DNA from: Streptomyces antimicrobicus
GTDB lineage: Bacteria; Actinomycetota; Actinomycetes; Streptomycetales; Streptomycetaceae
Reading direction: 5' to 3'
Assembly: GCF_020532625.1 (NCBI RefSeq)
Contig: NZ_JAJAUY010000006.1
Coordinates: 1-64,000 of the forward strand
Length of the DNA stretch: 64,000 bases
A program made the translations under genes and the position numbers. Positions 60,584-64,000 of this stretch are shown in pieces; the first letter of the stretch is position 1; each line of letters begins with the position of its first letter. Under the pieces are notes generated by a model that ran no database searches, had not been told where the DNA came from, and was given only the letters and a program-made list of their open reading frames with translations.

Positions 60584-61425
60584 CGGGCCGCTCCCGGCTC
60601 CCGGCCGGTGCCGGGCGGACCCGCGAAGGCCTGGGCGAGGTCGAGCCAGCGGTCGGCGTCCGCGCCGGTGGCCTCGACGGCGAGGTCGGCGCGGTGGGCC
60701 CGCCGAGTGACCAGGAGGCAGAAGTCGAGGGCGGGGCCGGTGACGCGCTGGGCCGCGTCCGGCGGCCCGTACGCCCAGACTTCGGCCGAGCCGGGCGCGG
60801 TGAGCTCCACCCGGAACTCCTCGGCGGGCGCGGGCAGTCCGCGCACCGAGAAGGCGTAGTCGCGGGTCCGTACGCCGATCCGGGCGACGTGGCGCAGCCG
60901 GTCGGTGGGCGTACGGCGCACCCCGAGGGCGTCGGCGACGTCCTGGCCGTGCGCCCAGGTCTCCATCAGTCGGGCGCCGGCCATCGACGCGGCCTTCATC
61001 GGCGGCCCGTACCAGGGGTACCGGACGTCCGGCGAGGCCGCGGCCAGCGCCGCGTCCAGGGCCGCGCGGCCGGCGCGCCAGCGGGCGAGCAGCTCGGCGG
61101 GCGGGAGGGCGGCGCCCTCGGCGGCCCCGTCGTCCACGAAGGTCTCGGGCGAGCGGAGGGCCTCGGCCACCATCGCGCCGAAGGCGTCGGCGTCGGTGAG
61201 CGCGAGCCGCGCGGCCCGGTCGGTCCAGGCCAGGTGGGCGATCTGGTGCGCGACCTGCCAGCCGGGGGCCGGGGTCGGGCGGGCCCAGTCGCCCGGCGGC
61301 AGGTCCGCCACGAGGCGGTCGAGCTCCTGGCTCTCCGCGCGCAGATCGGCGTAGACGGCCAGGGCCGCAGGGGCGGGCGGGGCGGACGGTGCGGACGGTG
61401 CTGGTGGTACGAGCGGTTCGGGCAC
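60580..61425 (-). CDS. TIGR03084-family DinB/MDMPI metal-binding protein
   Basis: The 281-residue protein has a DinB-like four-helix bundle: [20 protein letters not shown] (first His ligand), [20 protein letters not shown] (second His), and a small C-terminal domain ending before an Arg/Ala tail. Family members accompany AtuA and carboxylase genes in actinobacteria; mycothiol-linked chemistry is likely but unproven. GTG 61425 follows GGGGAG. It opens the seven-gene operon TIGR03084, AtuA, beta, alpha, dehydrogenase, hydratase, TetR, each pair overlapping or closely spaced. Confidence 0.86.
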   Translation of the reverse strand: MPEPLVPPAPSAPSAPPAPAALAVYADLRAESQELDRLVADLPPGDWARPTPAPGWQVAHQIAHLAWTDRAARLALTDADAFGAMVAEALRSPETFVDDGAAEGAALPPAELLARWRAGRAALDAALAAASPDVRYPWYGPPMKAASMAGARLMETWAHGQDVADALGVRRTPTDRLRHVARIGVRTRDYAFSVRGLPAPAEEFRVELTAPGSAEVWAYGPPDAAQRVTGPALDFCLLVTRRAHRADLAVEATGADADRWLDLAQAFAGPPGTGREPGAAR

Positions 61426-61496
61426 GGATGTGCTCCCCTCGGTGACCCCGGGACACGACGGCGTGAGGGGCAGCGTGGCAGCGCCCGAGAAAACAA

Positions 61497-61510
61497 GCAA
61501 GCATGCTTGC
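61497..61510. promoter_or_regulatory. Operator of the carboxylase/AtuA operon
   Basis: GCAAGCATGCTTGC is a perfect 14-bp palindrome with further dyad-like flanks (AAGCAAGC...GCTTGCAT). It lies 71 bp upstream of the first gene. The TetR at the operon's end is the likely binder. Confidence 0.7.
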
Positions 61511-61584
61511 ATGATTTCGGCCGCGGGACCGGCCCTGGAGGCGACCTCGGAGTGACCGTCGGAGGCGGAATTCCCGAGCGGGCC

Positions 61585-61735
61585 TCAGGACCGGACTTCC
61601 GGAGCAGGCCTCAGGAACGGACCGCCGGAGCAGACCTCAGGGGCAGACCTCAAGGGCAGACCTCAGGAACGGACCCCCGGAGCAGACCTCAGGGGCAGGC
61701 CTCAGGAACGGACCGCCCGAGCGGGCCTCAGGAGC
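61585..61735. repeat. Degenerate GCCTCAGGAACGGACC repeats downstream of the EamA gene
   Basis: About ten imperfect copies of CCTCAGG(A/G)(A/G)C(G/A)GACC with variable spacers run from the carboxylase promoter region into the last codons of the EamA gene. No hairpin or gene is evident. With the operator at 61497 they account for the gap 61426-61727. Confidence 0.65.
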
Positions 61736-62666
61736 GGACCGCGCCCATGCTGGCCGCGACGACCAGGGCGATCGCCAGGGCGTCCGTGGCGGACAGGGCC
61801 TGGTGCAGGACCAGGAAGCCGGCCGTCGCCGCGATGGCCGGCTCCAGGCTCATCATGATCGCGAAGGTCGGCGCCGGGAGCCGGCGCAGCGCCAGCATCT
61901 CCAGCGTGTACGGCAGGACGGACGACAGCACCGCGACACCCGCGCCCAGCGCCAGCGTGCCGGGCACCAGCAGTTCGGCCCCGGCCTCGGCGATGCCGAA
62001 CGGCAGCGAGAGCACGGCCGCCACCGCCATCGCCAGGGCGAGGCCGTCGGCCTGCGGGAAGCGGCGGCCGGTGCGCGCGCTGAAGACGATGTACGCCGCC
62101 CACATCGCGCCCGCGGCCACGGCGAAGGCCGCGCCGACCAGGTCCAGCGAGCCGAATCCGCCGCCGTGCCCGGACAGCAGGGCCACGCCCGCCAGGGCGA
62201 GGGCGGCCCACAGGAGGTTGACCAGCCGGCGGGAGACGAGCACGGACAGGGCCAGCGGGCCGAGGACCTCCAGGGTGACGGCGGCGCCGAGCGGAATGCG
62301 GTCGACAGCCTGGTAGAAGAAACCGTTCATCGCGGCCATCGCCACGCCGAAGGCCACCACCGTGCCCCAGTCGGCGCGGCTGTGTCCCCGCAGCTTCGGA
62401 CGGCACACCAGCAGCAGGACCACGGCGGCCGCGGCGAGCCGCAGGGTGACCACGCCGGTGGCGCCGGCCTTCGGCATGATCAGGACCGCGAGGGCGGCGC
62501 CGAACTGCACCGAGACGCCCGCGGCGAGCACCAGTCCGACCGGGCCGAGCGCGGCCACCGCGGCACGCCGCGGCGCCGGGCCGGCCGCGGGTGCGGGCGG
62601 GGCCGGGGCCAGGGCCGGACTGGCGGTCGTCTCGGGGGGCTGCGCGGCGGATACGGATCGGGCCAT
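61728..62666 (-). CDS. EamA/DMT-superfamily exporter
   Basis: The 312-residue protein has ten membrane helices in two EamA repeats. Examples are GLVLAAGVSVQFGAALAVLI, LRLAAAAVVLLLVCRPKLRG, AVTLEVLGPLALSVLVSRRL and FAIMMSLEPAIAATAGFLVL. The family exports amino acids and metabolites (RhtA-like). A Pro/Ala-rich cytoplasmic head of about 30 residues comes first. Two near-palindromes at 62716-62751 lie upstream. Confidence 0.9.
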   Translation of the reverse strand: MARSVSAAQPPETTASPALAPAPPAPAAGPAPRRAAVAALGPVGLVLAAGVSVQFGAALAVLIMPKAGATGVVTLRLAAAAVVLLLVCRPKLRGHSRADWGTVVAFGVAMAAMNGFFYQAVDRIPLGAAVTLEVLGPLALSVLVSRRLVNLLWAALALAGVALLSGHGGGFGSLDLVGAAFAVAAGAMWAAYIVFSARTGRRFPQADGLALAMAVAAVLSLPFGIAEAGAELLVPGTLALGAGVAVLSSVLPYTLEMLALRRLPAPTFAIMMSLEPAIAATAGFLVLHQALSATDALAIALVVAASMGAVRS

Positions 62667-62715
62667 TCCACTAGGTTACGGCCGACGTAAGGACCATGAG
62701 CGCGTGTTTTGCCTT

Positions 62716-62751
62716 ACATCGACGTGTCCCGGTCCCCCTCACGTCGACGTG
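62716..62751. promoter_or_regulatory. Two near-palindromes upstream of the EamA gene
   Basis: ACATCGACGTGT (62716-62727) and CACGTCGACGTG (62740-62751, perfect) have centres 24 bp apart. Each is followed by YCCCG, so the unit is a direct repeat of a palindrome. This could be a double operator for the EamA gene. Confidence 0.45.
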
Positions 62752-62793
62752 CCCCGCTCCCCGCGCCCGCCCGCCGGCCGCCGCGCCTTCGCC

Positions 62794-64000
62794 CTACGCC
62801 CGCCCGCCCGGGCCGTCCAGCGCCTCGGCCAGGAGTTCCGCGAGGTGGCGGGGCCGGTGGTCGGTGAGGCCCGTGATCTGGGTCCGGCAGGAGAAGCCGT
62901 CGGCGAGGACCGCCGCCTCCGGGGCGGCCGCGCGCAGGGACGGCAGCAGTTGCTCCTCCGCGCAGGCCACCGAGACCTCGTAGTGGCCGGGCTCGAAGCC
63001 GAAGTTGCCCGCGAGGCCGCAGCAGCCCCCGCTGAGCGCGCCGGTCAGGCCGGCCCGGGCCCGCAGCCGGCGCTCGGCCGCGTCGCCCAGGACGGCGTGC
63101 TGGTGGCAGTGGGTCTGGCCGACGACCGGGCGGTCCAGGACGGGCGGGTCCCAGTGGGGGGCGTACTCCTCCAGGGTCTGGGCGAGGGTGCGGACCCGGG
63201 CGGCGAGGCGCGCTGCGCGGGGGTCGTCGGGCAGGAGGCGGGGGAGGTCGGTGCGCAGGGCCGCGGCGCAGCTGGGTTCGAGGACGACGACGGCCCCGGC
63301 CGGGTCGGCGTCCCCGAGGACGTCCAGGGTGCGCCGCAGGACGGACCGGGCGCGGTCCAGGCGGCCGGTGGACACGTAGGTCAGCCCGCAGCAGGGTCTG
63401 GCCGGAGGCAGGGCGGGGGTCAGGCCGGCCGCGGTCAGCACGCGGACCGCCGCGTGGCCGACCTCGGGAACGAGGTACTCCGTGAAGGTGTCCGGCCACA
63501 GCAGCACGCCGTGAGGAGCCGGGCCCGCGGCACCCGAGCGGCCCGCGGCACCCGAGCGGCGCGCCGCGACCGGCGGCGGCGCCGGGAAGGACCGGGTGAA
63601 CGGCACCCGCGCCAGCCGCGGCAGCCTCCGCTGCGGTGTCAGCCCCGCCAGCCGGGCCGCGCCCGGCAGGCGGGCCGCCGCGTCGGCGAGGCGGGCCGCG
63701 CGAAGGGCGGAGATCAGGCGGAGCCAGGCGGGCAGACCGCCCAGGGTCCAGTGGGACAGCGGGCGCAGGCGGTGCTGGAAGTGGTGGTGGAGGAACTCCG
63801 CCTTGTAGGACGCCATGTCCACGCCCACCGGGCAGTCCCGGTGGCAGCCCTTGCAGGCCAGGCACAGGTCCAGCGCCTCGGCCACCTCCGCCGAGCGCCA
63901 GCCGTCGGTGATCACCTCGCCCGCGAGCATCTCGTGCAGCAGCCGGGCCCGGCCCCGCGTGGAGTGCCGCTCCTCCCGGGTGACCCGGTAGGACGGGCAC
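62794..64000 (-). CDS. FAD/Fe-S oxidoreductase (D-lactate/glycolate dehydrogenase-like), N-terminus outside the window
   Basis: Only the C-terminal 401 residues are present. They hold the iron-sulfur motif CLACKGCHRDCPVGVD, preceded by CPSYRVTREERHSTRGRAR and part of a ferredoxin-like domain. Two cysteine-rich CCG domains follow, with CCGLTYVSTGRL, HCHQHAVLGDAAERR and GGCCGLAGNFGFEPGHYE. This is the tail of the long FAD-binding plus Fe-S proteins that oxidise 2-hydroxyacids and pass electrons to quinone. The FAD domain should lie beyond position 64000. An Arg/Gly/Ala stretch near 63520-63570 is a variable linker. Confidence 0.88.
   Translation of the reverse strand, partial: CPSYRVTREERHSTRGRARLLHEMLAGEVITDGWRSAEVAEALDLCLACKGCHRDCPVGVDMASYKAEFLHHHFQHRLRPLSHWTLGGLPAWLRLISALRAARLADAAARLPGAARLAGLTPQRRLPRLARVPFTRSFPAPPPVAARRSGAAGRSGAAGPAPHGVLLWPDTFTEYLVPEVGHAAVRVLTAAGLTPALPPARPCCGLTYVSTGRLDRARSVLRRTLDVLGDADPAGAVVVLEPSCAAALRTDLPRLLPDDPRAARLAARVRTLAQTLEEYAPHWDPPVLDRPVVGQTHCHQHAVLGDAAERRLRARAGLTGALSGGCCGLAGNFGFEPGHYEVSVACAEEQLLPSLRAAAPEAAVLADGFSCRTQITGLTDHRPRHLAELLAEALDGPGGRA

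Noticed and set aside
61497..61510. Palindrome considered as a KstR2 box
   Set aside because: The CAAG and CTTG halves are four bases apart here, while the KstR2 motif as I know it has two.
61585..61735. Repeat array considered as CRISPR or iteron origin
   Set aside because: Spacing is irregular, units degenerate, and no replication or cas gene is present.

Overview
The window is high-GC actinobacterial DNA, almost certainly from a Streptomyces chromosome. Codon third positions are mostly G or C. It carries an XRE/DUF397 pair, a DmdR1-type iron repressor, an SCO4402-family protein, mycothiol-type (MDMPI) domains and long same-strand lipid-catabolism operons. I see no tRNA, rRNA, CRISPR array, prophage or complete insertion sequence. 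Two genes are cut by the window ends: a Ser/Thr kinase at the left and an FAD/Fe-S oxidoreductase at the right.

Layout. 1-6500: kinase, VOC protein, TetR regulator, F420-type nitroreductase, acyl-CoA dehydrogenase, SCP-x-like thiolase and PNPOx protein. 6600-7724: XRE/DUF397 pair. 7738-12108: an apparent operon of three secreted cell-wall hydrolases (Rpf-like, M23, CHAP), each fused to the same six-bladed propeller-like domain. 12276-24221 and 28686-33781: scattered acyl-CoA catabolism operons (DUF35, DoxX, FAD monooxygenase, ADP-forming CoA ligase, enoyl-CoA hydratase, flavin reductase, Zn-alcohol dehydrogenase, SDR, cyclase, paired acyl-CoA dehydrogenases, amidohydrolase, AMP-ligase). 24315-28429: a NACHT NTPase beside a small membrane protein, a secreted Ser-rich protein and an RsbW-like kinase. 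34052-43229: EF-hand protein, ECF sigma/anti-sigma, PurU, SCO4402-family protein, a substrate-binding lipoprotein, a TQYIPP-repeat membrane protein, a TPR regulator and a prim-pol-domain protein. 43368-52457: ABC exporter, hydrolase, DmdR1, SIS protein, PAS/GAF sensor, PdxH and citrate synthase. 52530-61425: a seven-gene acyl-CoA carboxylase/AtuA operon. 61728-64000: EamA exporter and oxidoreductase.

The main system I can propose is a regulon. A 15-bp palindrome, consensus CTGACGGNNCGTCAG, occurs nine times, always upstream of the scattered acyl-CoA catabolism operons (4492, 4569, 13213, 14712, 14736, 19118, 23218, 32140, 32218). It ties about 18 genes into one probable TetR-controlled pathway for degrading a complex, perhaps cyclic or steroid-like, acyl-CoA. 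The TetR at 2058 is the best candidate regulator. The downstream carboxylase operon has a different palindrome (GCAAGCATGCTTGC) and its own TetR.

Other non-coding signals are: a pair of inverted MITE-like elements flanking 18.1-19.8 kb; a 638-bp identical block shared by two hydrolase genes; a near-consensus parS site inside the biotin carboxylase gene; and a promoter, short-ORF and hairpin unit between the PAS sensor and pdxH.
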